From [Clostridium] asparagiforme DSM 15981 (lineage in GTDB: Bacteria > Bacillota > Clostridia > Lachnospirales > Lachnospiraceae), in assembly GCA_025149125.1 (NCBI GenBank), contig CP102272.1:930001-994000 (forward strand): DNA of 64,000 nt. The letters run 5' to 3'. Shown piece after piece: positions 63,643 to 64,000 of this stretch (the stretch's first letter is position 1; every line of letters starts with the position of its first letter). A program made the translations under genes and the position numbers. The notes beneath the pieces are model-generated. The model was not told where the DNA came from and did no database searches. It was given only the letters and a program-made list of their open reading frames with translations.

Positions 63643-64000
63643 ATGAGGAAACAAGTAGCATTACTGCTGGGGGCCGTTATGACGGCGGGACTGATCACCG
63701 GATGCGGAGGCGGAAAAGCCGCTGATCCCACCACCACCGCAGCGCCCGAGACCAAGGCCGAGACGCAAGCCGAGGCTCCCGAGAGCAAGGAGGAAGCCAC
63801 CGAGGCTGAGACCAAGGAGGAGGCCGCGGCCGCAAGCGGGGACTTAAACATCTACACAACGGTCAGCGATCTCCAGTACAACGCCATTGTGGGCGCGTTC
63901 CAGGAGAAATACCCGGACATCAAGATCAGCTACACCCAGGCCGGAGCCGGCGAGTGCAAGACCAGAATCCAGGCAGAGGCCGACAATCCCCAGGGCGACG
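63643..64000 (+). CDS. extracellular solute-binding lipoprotein (3' truncated)
   Basis: The first 119 residues are visible. A lipoprotein signal (MRKQVALLLGAVMTAGLITGC) ends in the lipobox LITGC with Cys 21. An acidic Ala/Thr/Glu-rich linker follows to about residue 67, and then a type 2 binding-protein fold starts with LNIYTTVSDLQYNAIVGAF and FQEKYPDIKI. This start resembles the AfuA-like group that binds ferric iron, phosphonates or sugar phosphates. AAAGGAGGATATTAAG precedes the ATG. Its position after the transketolase/PfkB genes suggests it supplies their substrate (inference). Confidence 0.88.
   Translation, partial: MRKQVALLLGAVMTAGLITGCGGGKAADPTTTAAPETKAETQAEAPESKEEATEAETKEEAAAASGDLNIYTTVSDLQYNAIVGAFQEKYPDIKISYTQAGAGECKTRIQAEADNPQGD

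Overview
The window looks like chromosome of a strictly anaerobic, moderately GC-rich Clostridia member, most likely Lachnospiraceae. Supporting signs are the Firmicute-type RpoB/RpoC, consensus sigma-A promoters with strong AGGAGG ribosome sites, ferredoxin-linked 2-oxoacid oxidoreductase, a Ni-CO dehydrogenase, and many sugar and amino-acid catabolic operons. No tRNA, rRNA, CRISPR array, insertion sequence or phage gene was found. The species call is inference; no database was searched.

Layout. 1-6756: a 5'-truncated sugar ABC importer (binding protein, two permeases) followed by two Gfo/Idh/MocA dehydrogenases and two xylose-isomerase-like TIM barrels, probably for oxidative breakdown of an unusual sugar or glycoside. 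6928-9471 (minus): aryl-alcohol-type dehydrogenase and aldehyde dehydrogenase. 9696-10172 (minus): a small membrane-anchored protein. 10465-18108: rpoB-rpoC. 18332-19108: an IclR regulator. About 19111-19372: a 260-bp element with long inverted repeats. 19432-20040 (minus): an AT-rich histidine-phosphatase-like gene. 20423-28471: a tight amino-acid fermentation operon (threonine dehydratase, MFS carrier, Glu/Leu-type dehydrogenase, four-subunit 2-oxoacid:ferredoxin oxidoreductase, ADP-forming acyl-CoA synthetase). 28679-34177: a VWA / MoxR ATPase / ankyrin-like three-gene module. 34340-36465: a tyrosine phosphatase and a DUF401 membrane protein, each preceded by a structured intergenic region. 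37100-42305: two tandem ECF sigma factors, each fused through a Gly/Ala-rich linker and a membrane helix to a different outer domain, followed by a possible remnant of a third. 42675-47295: the str genes rpsL-rpsG-fusA-tuf. 47435-51616 (minus): an Rrf2 regulator and cooS, CooF-like and FAD oxidoreductase genes. 51764-59315: a divergent LysR gene, a PatB/MalY-like C-S lyase, an amino-acid permease, a FAD reductase, a molybdopterin oxidoreductase and its Fe-S partner. 59916-64000: an RpiR regulator, split transketolase, PfkB kinase, and the start of a binding lipoprotein.

How it fits together. rpoC and rpsL, which are near neighbours in most Firmicutes, are 24.5 kb apart here, and the gap is filled with accessory genes. 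Many operons sit next to a regulator of the expected family with an inverted repeat at the promoter: IclR and a KdgR-like box, LysR and a 9-bp palindrome, RpiR and two nearly identical 14-bp palindromes. The least explained parts are the tandem membrane-tethered sigma factors, the VWA/MoxR/ankyrin module (whose VWA protein carries a broken HExxH motif and a 12-residue tandem repeat), the 19.1-19.4 kb element, and a small family of dispersed intergenic repeats with a GCAGGCTGCGCC core.
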